64,000 bases of DNA, from assembly GCA_045123995.1 (NCBI GenBank), contig JBGVKY010000026.1, positions 62,001-126,000 of the forward strand, written 5' to 3'. The notes below the pieces were generated by a model. The model saw only the letters and a program-made list of their open reading frames with translations. It was not told the DNA's origin and did no database searches. Source of the DNA: HGM11501 sp045123995 (GTDB lineage Bacteria > Bacillota > Clostridia > CAKSNL01 > HGM11501). Made by a program: the position numbers and the translations under genes. Every line of letters starts with the position of its first letter. Position 1 is the first letter of the stretch. This document shows positions 24,697-34,171 of the stretch, one piece after another.

Positions 24697-25764
24697 TTAA
24701 ATCTTTTTTAATCGGTAAAGAAAAGACGCTAGAGCGATTGTTAATCCGGATAATGTTTTTTTGACAGAAACGTTATCGCCGTTAACCGGTTCACCCTCTC
24801 CTAAATATTTTTGGAAAATATTCATGATTCCTAAAGTTGCGTGTTGTCTTAGAGTAGGAGGTAGACTCATAATCTCGTCAGAAACCGATTCTATATAACC
24901 GGAAAGTATCCCTTGTTTGCATAAAGGTCTTAAATTACCTTTATCATCAAGAATCGCCTCTATATTGTGAAGCCCACGGAATGATTCGAAGTAGTACGTG
25001 TTTTCAAAAGGGACAAGTCTTTTTCCCAATGCATTTACATAATCATTGCAAGCAGAAAAACCGAAAACTTTATATCGTCGTTTTTCGTAGTCGATGTTTA
25101 GGTTTTCTTTGAATGAATCGAGCGCTTCAGGAGAAAACCCTTGCCCGTTAAAAGAAAAGCACAATTTTATTATATCGGAATTCATGGTGATGAATTGCGC
25201 TTTGTTTCCGCCCTTCGAGTGACCTGAAACTGTGATTTTAGAATATATGCCCCAGGAATTTTCTGAAGCTTTTTTGTTAAACCAGTTTAATGCTTCGGTT
25301 TGTTGATCGGTAGCGTAGTCGTTTTTAAGAGTAATGAAATTTTCGGCCTTGCCGTCTTTAGCATAGGTTATGTAAGTATTTTCTTCCGGAATCCCTGACA
25401 AACCTTCGCCGTTATCGATCCATTCACCGTCTCCGGTCCCTTTGAAAACCACGGAAATAGTATTGTCAGGATTATCGAAACAACAGGCAGTAAGTCCGCT
25501 TTTTGAATAAGTGAAGTTTATAAGCTTTGAATCTGATAGAAATTCGTTATCAGAAACAGCATTTTTTATGATGTTTAATCTTTGTATGTCCCGCTTTTTC
25601 CACGGGACAGTTTTTTCGTTTAAATAGGCGTTTTCCAAATCTGATACTATGGTCTTCAAAGTTTTATTTTCTTTTGGGAGGCTCTTATCAGCTAAATACA
25701 AATAAGTATTTAATATCGCTTCGTTATTAGCTTTCTTAATCAATTCAAGGGGAATTTTATTCAT
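24697..25764 (-). CDS. Mbeg1-like alpha/beta hydrolase (DUF2974)
   Basis: 355 residues. Nucleophile elbow VSGHSKGGNKAQF (GxSxG), with the lipase-like lead VVFKGTGDGEWIDNGEGL and a later SACNDYVNALG; typical of the DUF2974/Mbeg1-like group of predicted lipases. There is no signal peptide, so it is probably cytosolic. The ATG at 25764 follows AGAAAGG by nine bases; an open extension to 25911 covers the divergent intergenic region and looks non-coding. It is convergent with the MBL gene, four bases apart, with no clear terminator. Confidence 0.83.
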   Translation of the reverse strand: MNKIPLELIKKANNEAILNTYLYLADKSLPKENKTLKTIVSDLENAYLNEKTVPWKKRDIQRLNIIKNAVSDNEFLSDSKLINFTYSKSGLTACCFDNPDNTISVVFKGTGDGEWIDNGEGLSGIPEENTYITYAKDGKAENFITLKNDYATDQQTEALNWFNKKASENSWGIYSKITVSGHSKGGNKAQFITMNSDIIKLCFSFNGQGFSPEALDSFKENLNIDYEKRRYKVFGFSACNDYVNALGKRLVPFENTYYFESFRGLHNIEAILDDKGNLRPLCKQGILSGYIESVSDEIMSLPPTLRQHATLGIMNIFQKYLGEGEPVNGDNVSVKKTLSGLTIALASFLYRLKKI

Positions 25765-25940
25765 AAAAAGAGACCTTTCTTTTATCTTTATTCTCTTATA
25801 TGAAGCATTCTGTATTACAATTACAGTAAATACGGAATATTTGGAGTTAAAATTAAAAGTGTTTGATAATTTTCGGCATGTTCTTTTGTTTTTGGGAATA
25901 TATTGAACCATACGATGAATTTGTATGGGAGGAAATATAT

Positions 25941-26201
25941 GTGAAATGTTATATAGAAGAACGGGCGGTCGAGCTTGCTAAGTATATTATTGATAATAAA
26001 TGCACGGTAAGGACTACGGCGAAACACTTCGGCATTTCTAAATCTACTGTACATAAAGATGTTACGGAACGGCTTAAGAAAGTTAAACCTGCTTTGGCAA
26101 AGGAGGTATACGAAATATTAAAGGAAAACAAAGAAGAAAGGCACATAAGGGGAGGACTTGCTACAAAAAAGAAATATTTCGAAAAACGTATAGGAAAATA
26201 A
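25941..26201 (+). CDS. spoIIID: Sporulation transcription factor SpoIIID
   Basis: 86 residues, near the 93 of Bacillus. Helix-turn-helix CTVRTTAKHFGISKSTVHKD followed by TERLKKVKPALAKEVYEIL and the basic C-terminal RHIRGGLATKKKYF. It controls mother-cell genes after engulfment. The GTG at 25941 lies eight bases after GGGAGG. A -10-like CATACGAT at 25909-25916 resembles the sigma-E -10 element, but no convincing -35 is seen. Confidence 0.95.
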   Translation: MKCYIEERAVELAKYIIDNKCTVRTTAKHFGISKSTVHKDVTERLKKVKPALAKEVYEILKENKEERHIRGGLATKKKYFEKRIGK

Positions 26202-26210
26202 AAAATAGTA

Positions 26211-26239
26211 TTGTTATAATTGGAAAAATGTGATATACT
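26211..26239 (+). promoter_or_regulatory. Sigma-A promoter of the rodA-like gene
   Basis: TTGTTA (26211-26216), 17-base spacer, TATACT (26234-26239). Confidence 0.7.
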
Positions 26240-26256
26240 TCTACTGGTGATGTTTG

Positions 26257-27378
26257 GTGAAGAAAAAAAGCTTTAAGTATTTTGTAAATAACTTTGACTG
26301 GTATATATTTATTGCGGCAGTTTTGTCCAGTGTTTTTGGAATTATGCTTATTTACAGTGCAGGCATAGCAGGAGGGACAAACGTACGAGACCTTTTGGTT
26401 CAGAGCGTTGCTCTTTTGCTGGGAATCGGCGTGATGGCATTGGTTTGCTATATCGATTATGACATTTTCGAGGTTTTGGGCTGGGCGATAGGCGGAGTCG
26501 GAGTCGCTGTTTTGATTGTCGTGCTTGTAATCGGAACCGGCGGAGAAGAAGTTGGAACAAAGGGCTGGATTGATTTGGGACCGGTCAGCGTACAACCCTC
26601 GGAATTTGCTAAAATTGCTTTTATTATTTCGATGGCTATGCACATTTCCAAGGTTGAGGAAAAGATAAATGAGCCTAAGAATTTATTCTTTTTAATACTT
26701 CATTTCAGTGTATATGCTGCATTGGTGTTGTTTCAGCCGGACTATGGAACCACTATGGTTTTCGGATTCACTTTTATTGGAATGCTCTTTATGGCGGGGG
26801 TGAGAATAAAATACTTTCTCATGGCGATATCTGCAGCTTTGGTTGCAGCTATTCCTGTATGGACGTTTGTCTTAAGCGATTTCCAGAGAGCCAGAATACT
26901 GACGTTCTTGAATCCTGAAAATTCGCCTTTGGATGATGGATATCAGGTACTTCAATCCATGCTCGCTATTGGTTCCGGCCAAATAACCGGAAACGGATAC
27001 ATGAAAGGAAATCAGACGCAGATGGGCTATCTTCCGCAGGCGAGAACAGACTTTATTTTTTCAGTAGCAGGGGAAGAGTTTGGATTTATAGGTTGTCTTT
27101 TAATACTGGCACTCTTGCTTTTTATAATTATAAGATGCTTTATAAATGCTTCAAAAGCCAAAGATACATTTGGAAGACTCCTTTGTATAGGGGTGGGATG
27201 CTTTCTTTTGTTCCACACAATGGAAAATATCGGCATGTGCTTGAATCTTTTGCCGGTAACCGGAATACCGCTTCCATTTTTCAGTTCGGGAGGCTCAAAT
27301 CTCTTAGCTTCATACATGGCGATAGGTCTTGTGCTTAATGTCGGATTGAGACATAAGGTTTATGGACTTTGGATGTAA
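26257..27378 (+). CDS. rodA: SEDS-family peptidoglycan polymerase, RodA type
   Basis: 373 residues with about ten membrane helices. SEDS landmarks: WIDLGPVSVQPSEFAKIAF, FQPDYGTTMVFG, YLPQARTDFIFSVAGEEFG and TGIPLPFFSSGGSNLLASY, including the catalytic Asp region after QPSEFAK. SEDS proteins polymerise lipid II with a partner penicillin-binding protein, absent here. FtsW or SpoVE cannot be excluded. The start is GTG 26257 or TTG 26254 after GGTGAT. It is monocistronic between its own promoter and terminator. Confidence 0.9.
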   Translation: MKKKSFKYFVNNFDWYIFIAAVLSSVFGIMLIYSAGIAGGTNVRDLLVQSVALLLGIGVMALVCYIDYDIFEVLGWAIGGVGVAVLIVVLVIGTGGEEVGTKGWIDLGPVSVQPSEFAKIAFIISMAMHISKVEEKINEPKNLFFLILHFSVYAALVLFQPDYGTTMVFGFTFIGMLFMAGVRIKYFLMAISAALVAAIPVWTFVLSDFQRARILTFLNPENSPLDDGYQVLQSMLAIGSGQITGNGYMKGNQTQMGYLPQARTDFIFSVAGEEFGFIGCLLILALLLFIIIRCFINASKAKDTFGRLLCIGVGCFLLFHTMENIGMCLNLLPVTGIPLPFFSSGGSNLLASYMAIGLVLNVGLRHKVYGLWM

Positions 27379-27408
27379 AAAACCGTTTGCTTTGCAAACG
27401 GTTTTTTT
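27377..27408 (+). terminator. Terminator of the rodA-like gene
   Basis: A 14-bp stem (27377-27390 with 27394-27407), TTT loop and T-tract right after the stop codon. Confidence 0.92.
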
Positions 27409-27463
27409 ATAAAATTGCCCTAAGACAGGAAGCAGGAAATATTTATACTATGCAATTATACTA

Positions 27464-27492
27464 TTGAAAAAAATGTATTTTTATGGTATACT
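27464..27492 (+). promoter_or_regulatory. Sigma-A promoter of the MATE gene
   Basis: TTGAAA (27464-27469), 17-base spacer, TATACT (27487-27492). Confidence 0.72.
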
Positions 27493-27512
27493 GATACACT
27501 GAGGTGAGATTT

Positions 27513-28886
27513 TTGCTTAAAAAACTTTTTGCTCCGACAGATATGACAGTCGGCACTCCGTGGAAGAGCATACTTATATTTACTCTTCCTATGATTATAG
27601 GTAATATTGCTCAGCAACTTTATAATACTGTTGACAGTATTGTTGTGGGAAGATATGTTGGAGATAATGCCTTTGGTGCAGTAGGTAGTGCAGGCCCCCT
27701 GCTTAATTTGCTTTTAGTTCTCTTTATGGGAGTATCCACCGGTGCGGGAGTTATGACTGCCCAGTATTTCGGAGCCAAGAACAGAGAAAAACTTTCTTAT
27801 ACAGTTGGAAATGCTATTACACTTACGGCTATATGCAGTGTTCTGCTCATAATAATTGCCGCGCCTATTCTTGGGTGGATGCTCGGAGTATTAAAGGTTA
27901 AACCGGAACATTTTAAGTGGTGTTATGACTATCTTATGATTTCCATTATCGGTATTGCGGGAATGGGATATTATAACATATTGAGCGGTATTATAAGAGG
28001 TATGGGGGATTCTGTATCTGCGCTTATTTATCTTTTGGTTGCAACAGTTACCAATATTGTTTTAGATATTTTGTTTGTGGCAAATTTAGGAATGGAAGTC
28101 GGGGGAGTTGCTCTTGCAACGGTAATTTCTCAGTTATTTTCTTCGGTTTTGTGTATTGTTAAGCTCAGCAAAATGAAAGAGAACTTTGATTTCGGATTGA
28201 AATACCTCAAACCAAAGAAAGAATATATGATGAAGATAATAACCCTTGGAGTGCCCTCGGGACTTACCCAGGCTATATTCTCTTCTGCTATGCTCATTGT
28301 ACAGGGGCTTACAAACAGTTTTACAACGACATTTGTAAATGCAAACATAATAATTATGCGAGTTGACGGTTTTGCAATGATGCCTAATTTCTCCTTTGGA
28401 ATGGCGCTTACTACATATGCAGGACAGAATGTTGGAGCGAAGCTTTATGACAGAGTAACAAAAGGAGCAAAACAGGGAACCTTAATGGCTTTTGGATGCT
28501 CTGCTATAATTACGGGAATCATTCTTCTTTTCGGTAAAAATCTCATGGGTGTATTCACCCAAACAAAAGAACTCATAGATTTAAGCTATCATCTTATGAC
28601 GATTTTAGCTCCCGGTTATCTTGCTATGGCAATAACCCAGAGCTTGTCGGGAATTATGCGCGGTGCAGGAGATACAATGACTCCCATGTGGATTTCTCTT
28701 ATGACAACCGTTGCCATAAGAGTGCCGCTTGCGTACGGAATTTCAGAACTTACAAAAACTCCGGAGTTACCTTTCGGAAGGCACGAGTGCATCCAACTTT
28801 CACTTCTGGCTTCCTGGGTTATTGGAGCTATACTTACAGCTATTTTCTATTCAAGAGGAAAGTGGAAGAATAAAGCCGTAAACTGA
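27513..28886 (+). CDS. MATE-family efflux transporter
   Basis: 457 residues, twelve membrane helices in two related halves. Typical features: IFTLPMIIGNIAQQLYNTVD with VDSIVVGRYVGDNAFGAVG in the first half and ITQSLSGIMRGAGDTMTP in the second. Such proteins export drugs or metabolites using Na+ or H+ gradients. The TTG at 27513 follows GAGGTGA; a GTG at 27504 overlaps that site. Substrate unknown. Confidence 0.95.
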   Translation: MLKKLFAPTDMTVGTPWKSILIFTLPMIIGNIAQQLYNTVDSIVVGRYVGDNAFGAVGSAGPLLNLLLVLFMGVSTGAGVMTAQYFGAKNREKLSYTVGNAITLTAICSVLLIIIAAPILGWMLGVLKVKPEHFKWCYDYLMISIIGIAGMGYYNILSGIIRGMGDSVSALIYLLVATVTNIVLDILFVANLGMEVGGVALATVISQLFSSVLCIVKLSKMKENFDFGLKYLKPKKEYMMKIITLGVPSGLTQAIFSSAMLIVQGLTNSFTTTFVNANIIIMRVDGFAMMPNFSFGMALTTYAGQNVGAKLYDRVTKGAKQGTLMAFGCSAIITGIILLFGKNLMGVFTQTKELIDLSYHLMTILAPGYLAMAITQSLSGIMRGAGDTMTPMWISLMTTVAIRVPLAYGISELTKTPELPFGRHECIQLSLLASWVIGAILTAIFYSRGKWKNKAVN

Positions 28887-28918
28887 ATCTTCAAAACGTA
28901 TAAAATCTATGATATACT

Positions 28919-28999
28919 GAGTTTGCAAGACAAACTCAATGAATTGCCTTACGGCATGAGCGGAACGCCAATTTATGACAACGAAGTTGTCAATTCATT
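28919..28999. repeat. Chain of small hairpins in the MATE-AEC intergenic region
   Basis: GAGTTTG/CAAACTC (28919-28937), then an outer 9-bp stem AATGAATTG (28938-28946) with CAATTCATT (28991-28999) that encloses a TGCC/GGCA hairpin (28945-28956) and GACAAC/GTTGTC (28977-28991). No T-tract follows. This looks like an intergenic palindromic repeat element rather than a terminator; copy number in the genome is unknown. Confidence 0.55.
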
Positions 29000-29067
29000 A
29001 AAATTGGGAACATCTAAATCGTATAAAAATTCTAGAATAGTTTAAACCATTAAAAAGGAGAAATTTT

Positions 29068-30012
29068 ATGTCAGATAGCTTTTTGGGTACCTTGTCACCT
29101 TTACTTATGTTGTTTTTTTGCATTTTGTTCGGATATATTCTAAACAAGCTTAAAATTATGCCGGAGTCCACTACAACGGTACTTTCAAAATGTGAAAAGT
29201 ATCTGTTTATGCCGGCTTTAGGATATTCAACTTTTTCTAAATATTGCACGGTTAAAAGTATTTATGAAAATGCAAATGTTGTTTTATATTCTCTGATAGC
29301 AATAGCAATAGCCTTAGTAATAGCTATTCCTCTTTCAAGATGTTTTGAAAAAGACGATATAAATAAAAGAAATATTTATAAGTATGCATTGGTTTTTGCA
29401 AATCATGGCTTTATGGGTAATGCCATAGTTCCCCTTGTTTTAGGAGGACAGAGTCATTTATATACATATCTTTTGTTTACGTTGCCTCTTAATTTTTTAA
29501 CTTATGCATGGGGAGTTGTGATTCTTACACCGAAAGAATTGCGCTCAGGCAATGTGTTTAAAAATCTGCTTAATGCACCAATGATAGGAATGCTTGCCGG
29601 GATGGTTATAGGTCTTACAGGCACACAACAATATATACCCCAGTTTGTAAATACTACTGCCGAAACTCTTCAAGGTTGTATGGGTCCTGTTGCAATGATA
29701 CTTACAGGTTTTGTTATTGGTAATTATGAATTTAAGGGCTTAATCTCGAATGCAAAAGTTTATATAGCAACTTTTTTAAGATTGATACTTCTTCCGACTG
29801 TAATTTTGACAGTTCTGCTATTACTTGGTGCAAGTAAATATACTATTGCACTTGCATTGTTTGCATATGCAACACCGCTTGGTTTAAATACAGTTGTTTT
29901 CCCGGCGGTTTATGGGGGAGATACGCAAACAGGTGCAAGTATGGCTATGATAAGCCACGTCTTATGTGTTATAACAATACCTGTAATGTATGGCTTGCTA
30001 ACTCTGATTTAA
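29068..30012 (+). CDS. AEC-family (auxin efflux carrier-like) transporter
   Basis: 314 residues, about ten membrane helices. Family features include FANHGFMGNAIVPLVLGG (helix break region), LLNAPMIGMLAGMVIGL and YATPLGLNTVVFPAVYGGD. Bacterial members export organic acids such as malate or other small metabolites. RBS AAAAAGGAG. No promoter of consensus quality was found in the hairpin-rich upstream region. Confidence 0.92.
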   Translation: MSDSFLGTLSPLLMLFFCILFGYILNKLKIMPESTTTVLSKCEKYLFMPALGYSTFSKYCTVKSIYENANVVLYSLIAIAIALVIAIPLSRCFEKDDINKRNIYKYALVFANHGFMGNAIVPLVLGGQSHLYTYLLFTLPLNFLTYAWGVVILTPKELRSGNVFKNLLNAPMIGMLAGMVIGLTGTQQYIPQFVNTTAETLQGCMGPVAMILTGFVIGNYEFKGLISNAKVYIATFLRLILLPTVILTVLLLLGASKYTIALALFAYATPLGLNTVVFPAVYGGDTQTGASMAMISHVLCVITIPVMYGLLTLI

Positions 30013-30168
30013 TTTATTTTGCATATTCATAAAGGAAAACGAAATGAAAAAATGTTATAATGATTTCAAGCGGTGATTGCATATCGACAAAATAAGTGGC
30101 ATCTAAATCATTCACTGATTCTATAATAAAAAAATAATTTATTTTTCGGCAAATAAAGGAGAATGACC

Positions 30169-31125
30169 ATGGATTATACTAAAGTTACCATATACACTAA
30201 CTCAGAAGGTGTGGATTTAATAGCAGCGATGCTTTATGATCTCGATATTACAGGTATTCAGATAATGGACAAGACCGATTTTGAAGAATTTATGAAACAA
30301 AATCTCAGAGCATGGGACGTGGTTGACGAAGAATTTATGAGTTCTATGATGTCGCAGGAAACCACAGTCACATTCTATCTTGAAAATAATGCAGAAAAAG
30401 AAAGCATAATATCTATCATAAAGGATAAGCTTGTAAAGATGCCTGCAGGTGAATGCGGGAGACTAAAAGTTGAAGAGTCTTTAGTTAAAGACGAAGACTG
30501 GGCAAATAACTGGAAGAAATATTATAAGCCTTTAAGAATAGGAGAACATATAATAATAAAACCCACCTGGGAAGAAGTGAAGCCTGAAGAAAAGGATGTT
30601 ATTGTGGAGTTAGACCCCGGAATGGCATTCGGAACAGGAAGTCATGCCAGCACAAATATGTGCCTTGAATTTTTAGAAAAGGTTATAAAAAAAGGTGACA
30701 GAGTTCTGGATATTGGTACCGGAAGCGGAATACTCGGAATTGCTGCTTTGAAATTGGGAGCACAAAGCGTTACTGCCGTAGACATAGATCCTCTTGCGGT
30801 GAAAATAGCAAAGGAAAATGCGGCACTTAACGGCTTTTCAGAGCCTGAATTTACTGTTTTCGAAGGAGATTTGGCAGATAAGGTAAAAGGAGAATATGAC
30901 GTTGTAATAGCTAATATCGTAGCTGATATTATTTGCGAACTCTCAAAAACAGTCGGAAATTACATAAAAAAAGACGGGATTTTTATAACCTCCGGAATTA
31001 TTGATTTTAAAGCAGATAAAGTAAGAAATGCCCTTAAAGAAAATGGCATCAAAATTAAAGGAGAAAAATTAAGCAAGGACTGGAATGCTTTTATGTGCTG
31101 CAGAAAGGAAGATGACAATGAATAG
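30169..31125 (+). CDS. prmA: Ribosomal protein L11 methyltransferase
   Basis: 318 residues. N-terminal substrate-recognition domain (1-~90), then the Rossmann methyltransferase: DWANNWKKYYKPLRIGEH, ELDPGMAFGTGSHASTNMCL, LDIGTGSGILGIAALKLGA (motif I), NIVADIICELS. It trimethylates L11 using S-adenosylmethionine. The ATG at 30169 has AAGGAG seven bases upstream; the ATG at 30163 would be too close. The 8-base overlap with citrate synthase is unusual for this pair. Confidence 0.96.
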   Translation: MDYTKVTIYTNSEGVDLIAAMLYDLDITGIQIMDKTDFEEFMKQNLRAWDVVDEEFMSSMMSQETTVTFYLENNAEKESIISIIKDKLVKMPAGECGRLKVEESLVKDEDWANNWKKYYKPLRIGEHIIIKPTWEEVKPEEKDVIVELDPGMAFGTGSHASTNMCLEFLEKVIKKGDRVLDIGTGSGILGIAALKLGAQSVTAVDIDPLAVKIAKENAALNGFSEPEFTVFEGDLADKVKGEYDVVIANIVADIICELSKTVGNYIKKDGIFITSGIIDFKADKVRNALKENGIKIKGEKLSKDWNAFMCCRKEDDNE

Positions 31126-32455
31126 CTTAAATAAAGATTTTTACGAAAAATTAAAAGGTATTTACACAATACACCCTGAAACATATGAAAAATACGATGT
31201 TAAAAGAGGACTCAGAAACAAAGATGGCACAGGTGTTTTGGTAGGGCTTACTTCCATAGGTGATGTAAGAGGATACATCATTGAAGAAAAGGATAAAATA
31301 AATGTCCCCGGAAAGCTTACATATCGCGGAATAAATATGGTTGACATTGTTAAAGAAAACGAAAAAAGAGGACAACACGCTTTTGAAGAAACTGTATATC
31401 TTATTTTAATGGGCGAACTTCCTACAAAAGATGAACTTAAGGAATTTAAGGAAATTTTGGCAAAGAAAAGAGAACTTCCCAGGGGATTTACCGAAGATAT
31501 GATTCTTAAAGCTCCCAGCCCCAACATAATGAATAAGCTGGCAAGAGCAGTTTTAGCATCTTATTCCTATGACGAAAATCCTGACAGCACAAGCATTGAA
31601 AATCTGGTAAGACAATCTATTGAGCTTATTTCCAGATTCCCCTCAATGGTTTCTTACGGATACCAGGCAAAAAAGCATTATTATGATGGAGACAGCTTAT
31701 TTTTACACAGTCCTTTGCCGGAATATGACACTGCACAGAATTTTCTTCATATGATAAGAAAGGATAATAAATTCACAGAACTGGAAGCAAGCGTATTGGA
31801 TCTTCTTTTAGTTATACATGCGGAACACGGCGGTGGTAACAACTCAAGCTTTGCAACTCATGTTGTATCTTCCAGCGGAACAGATACGTACAGCGCAATA
31901 GCTGCGGCTGTAGGATCTTTAAAAGGACCAAGACACGGCGGTGCAAACGCAAAAGTTATAGGAATGATAGATGAAATAAAAGCCTGCTGCAACTGGAAAG
32001 ACGAAGGGGCTCTTAAAGACTATCTTGTAAAAATAGTAAATAAAGAGGCTTACGATAAAAGCGGACTTGTGTACGGTATGGGACACGCTATATATACATT
32101 AAGTGACCCGAGAGCTGAGCTTCTTAAAGAAAAAGCGGAACATATGGCAGCAGAAACCGGCAGAGAAAAGGAATTTGAGCTTTATAAGAGAATTGAGGCC
32201 TTGACTCCAGGAATTTTCAATGAAATCAAAGGAAATAAAAAGCACTTGTGTGCCAATGTTGATTTGTATTCCGGTTTTGTATACAGCATGCTTGGTATTC
32301 CAGAGGAGCTTTACACTCCCTTGTTTGCAATAGCAAGAGTTCCCAGCTGGTGTGCTCACAGAATGGAAGAAATTGTGGCAGGCGGAAAAATTATTCGTCC
32401 CGCGTATAAGAGCGTCAGCATCAAGAGAAGCTATACTCCTATAGAAGAAAGATAA
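31118..32455 (+). CDS. gltA: Citrate synthase
   Basis: 445 residues. Condenses acetyl-CoA and oxaloacetate, starting the oxidative branch to 2-oxoglutarate. Active-site stretches: VIHAEHGGGNNSSFA, KGPRHGGANAKV, YGMGHAIYTLSDPRAE (catalytic His) and VPSWCAHRMEE. The N-terminus extends about 40 residues beyond short bacterial forms, with LVGLTSIGDVRGY as in clostridial type sequences. The ATG at 31118 has AAAGGA eight bases upstream; other ATGs at 31112 and further upstream lack spacing. It is followed by a hairpin terminator. Confidence 0.95.
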   Translation: MNSLNKDFYEKLKGIYTIHPETYEKYDVKRGLRNKDGTGVLVGLTSIGDVRGYIIEEKDKINVPGKLTYRGINMVDIVKENEKRGQHAFEETVYLILMGELPTKDELKEFKEILAKKRELPRGFTEDMILKAPSPNIMNKLARAVLASYSYDENPDSTSIENLVRQSIELISRFPSMVSYGYQAKKHYYDGDSLFLHSPLPEYDTAQNFLHMIRKDNKFTELEASVLDLLLVIHAEHGGGNNSSFATHVVSSSGTDTYSAIAAAVGSLKGPRHGGANAKVIGMIDEIKACCNWKDEGALKDYLVKIVNKEAYDKSGLVYGMGHAIYTLSDPRAELLKEKAEHMAAETGREKEFELYKRIEALTPGIFNEIKGNKKHLCANVDLYSGFVYSMLGIPEELYTPLFAIARVPSWCAHRMEEIVAGGKIIRPAYKSVSIKRSYTPIEER

Positions 32456-32458
32456 AGC

Positions 32459-32487
32459 TTAAAGGTGTGCAGAGAGCACACCTTTAA
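32459..32487 (+). terminator. Hairpin after citrate synthase
   Basis: A 12-bp stem (32459-32470 with 32476-32487) and AGAGA loop directly after the stop. It is followed by AATAAAAGG rather than a T-tract, so termination may be weak and allow readthrough into rqcH, or the hairpin may be an mRNA end stabiliser. Confidence 0.55.
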
Positions 32488-32505
32488 TAAAAGGAAGTGA
32501 AAAAA

Positions 32506-34152
32506 ATGCCATTAGACGGTATAACACTTTACTCGGTAGCGAATGAACTTAAAGAATTAGTTGATTCTTCCGTTCAGAAAATATATCAGCCGGAAAAAGA
32601 CGAAATACTTTTGGTTTTACACACGAAAGATGGAACAAAGAAGCTTATTTTAAGCTCAAGCCCTCAGAATCCAAGGGTATATATAACCAATGCTTCTTAT
32701 AAAAATCCAGAAAGTGCGCCTATGTTTTGCATGCTTTTAAGAAAGCATTTTACAGGGGGAAAAATAAAGGCTGTAAACCAAGCCGGACTTGACAGAATTA
32801 TAGACTTAACCTTTGAATGTCATTCGGAACTTGGAGACCTTACCAATAAGCATATCGTTATTGAAATAATGAGCAGAAATTCAAACATAATTGTAACTGA
32901 CGAAGAATATAAAATTTACGATTGTTTAAGAAAAAACGACCTGTTTTCAGAAAGCGACAGAACAATTTTACCGGGATTTATATATAAATTTCCCTCAAAA
33001 GATGGTAAGTGCGATATATTAAAATCGGATGATAAAGAGATATTAGATTTTCTCAGTTGTGAAAATCCGTCATATCCCAAGCTTTTACTGGGTTTTTCTC
33101 CCTTGGCAGACAGGGAAGGGGAGTTTTACGGTTCTAAAGAAAAATATGCTTTAGAAATAAAAAACAAGCTTGAAAGCAGAGAGTTTAGTCCCACGGTTAT
33201 ATTTGATGAAGACAATAAACCTTTTGATTTCTGGTGCTTTGATATAAAAGAATACGGAGATAAATTTACCAAAAAAACTTTCCCGTCAATGAGCGAAGCC
33301 TTGGAGACGTATTACCATGAAAAAGCATTAAAAGAACACCTGAAACAGAAAAATGCAAGCCTTTCCAAACTTCTCTCCAATCTTATCACAAGAGCGGAAA
33401 AAAAGCTCAAAATCCAGAGAAAAGAGCTTTTGGATGCAGGAAAAAAAGAAGAATTCAAGGTTATGGGTGACTTAATAAAGGCAAATCTTTATAAAATAAA
33501 AGAAGGAGAGAAGATAGCGGAAGTTTCCGACTGGTCTTCCTGGGAAGAGAAAATCATCCACATTCCTTTGGACGAAAATCTTTCGCCTTCTGAAAACGCT
33601 CAAAGATATTACAAAAAGTACGCCAAGGCAAAAAAAGCCGAAGAGGTTTTGACAGAACAAATTTCAAAAACCTTAAACGAGATAGAATATCTTAAAAGTG
33701 TGCTCTTATCCTTAAGCGAGTCAGAAAATATTGAAGATATTACTCAAATTAAGGAAGAACTTGCTGACGGGGGCTATATTAAGGTTGAAAAAGGAAAGAA
33801 AAAGAAAGAAAGTGAATCAAAGCCCCTTTTATTTGAGCGTGAAGGATTTTCTATATATGTGGGAAAAAATAACAAGCAAAATGACCTTCTGACATTGAAA
33901 ACAGCAGAGCCTTATGATATATGGCTACATGTTAAAAATAATACGGGCTCTCATGTAATAATAGTAACCGACGGCAAAGAGGTTCCGCCATCGGTTATTG
34001 AATACGGGGCAAGTCTTGCGGCAAAACACAGCAAAGCAAAAGGTGCTCCTAAAACAGAGGTGGATTATACATTAGCAAAGTATGTCAAAAAGCCTCAGGG
34101 GGCAAAACCCGGAATGGTAATCTACACTAATTATCAAACCTGTGTGATTTAA
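32506..34152 (+). CDS. rqcH: Ribosome quality control factor RqcH (NFACT family)
   Basis: 548 residues. Binds stalled 50S subunits and directs C-terminal Ala tailing. NFACT-N (1-~180) starts MPLDGITLYSVANELK and contains the Asp96-Arg97 pair in GLDRIIDLTF, matching the essential DR motif. Two coiled-coil helices occupy about 285-430, and NFACT-R (about 440-548) has SIYVGKNNKQNDLLT and DIWLHVKNNTGSHVII. The end, VIYTNYQTCVI, is slightly short. The ATG at 32506 follows AAGGAAG; a GTG at 32497 is inside that site. Confidence 0.95.
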   Translation: MPLDGITLYSVANELKELVDSSVQKIYQPEKDEILLVLHTKDGTKKLILSSSPQNPRVYITNASYKNPESAPMFCMLLRKHFTGGKIKAVNQAGLDRIIDLTFECHSELGDLTNKHIVIEIMSRNSNIIVTDEEYKIYDCLRKNDLFSESDRTILPGFIYKFPSKDGKCDILKSDDKEILDFLSCENPSYPKLLLGFSPLADREGEFYGSKEKYALEIKNKLESREFSPTVIFDEDNKPFDFWCFDIKEYGDKFTKKTFPSMSEALETYYHEKALKEHLKQKNASLSKLLSNLITRAEKKLKIQRKELLDAGKKEEFKVMGDLIKANLYKIKEGEKIAEVSDWSSWEEKIIHIPLDENLSPSENAQRYYKKYAKAKKAEEVLTEQISKTLNEIEYLKSVLLSLSESENIEDITQIKEELADGGYIKVEKGKKKKESESKPLLFEREGFSIYVGKNNKQNDLLTLKTAEPYDIWLHVKNNTGSHVIIVTDGKEVPPSVIEYGASLAAKHSKAKGAPKTEVDYTLAKYVKKPQGAKPGMVIYTNYQTCVI

Positions 34153-34171
34153 GAAAAAAGCGCAAAAAATA

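Noticed and set aside
25909..25916. Sigma-E promoter of spoIIID
   Set aside because: Only the -10-like CATACGAT is present; the -35 region does not match, so it is not listed as a feature.
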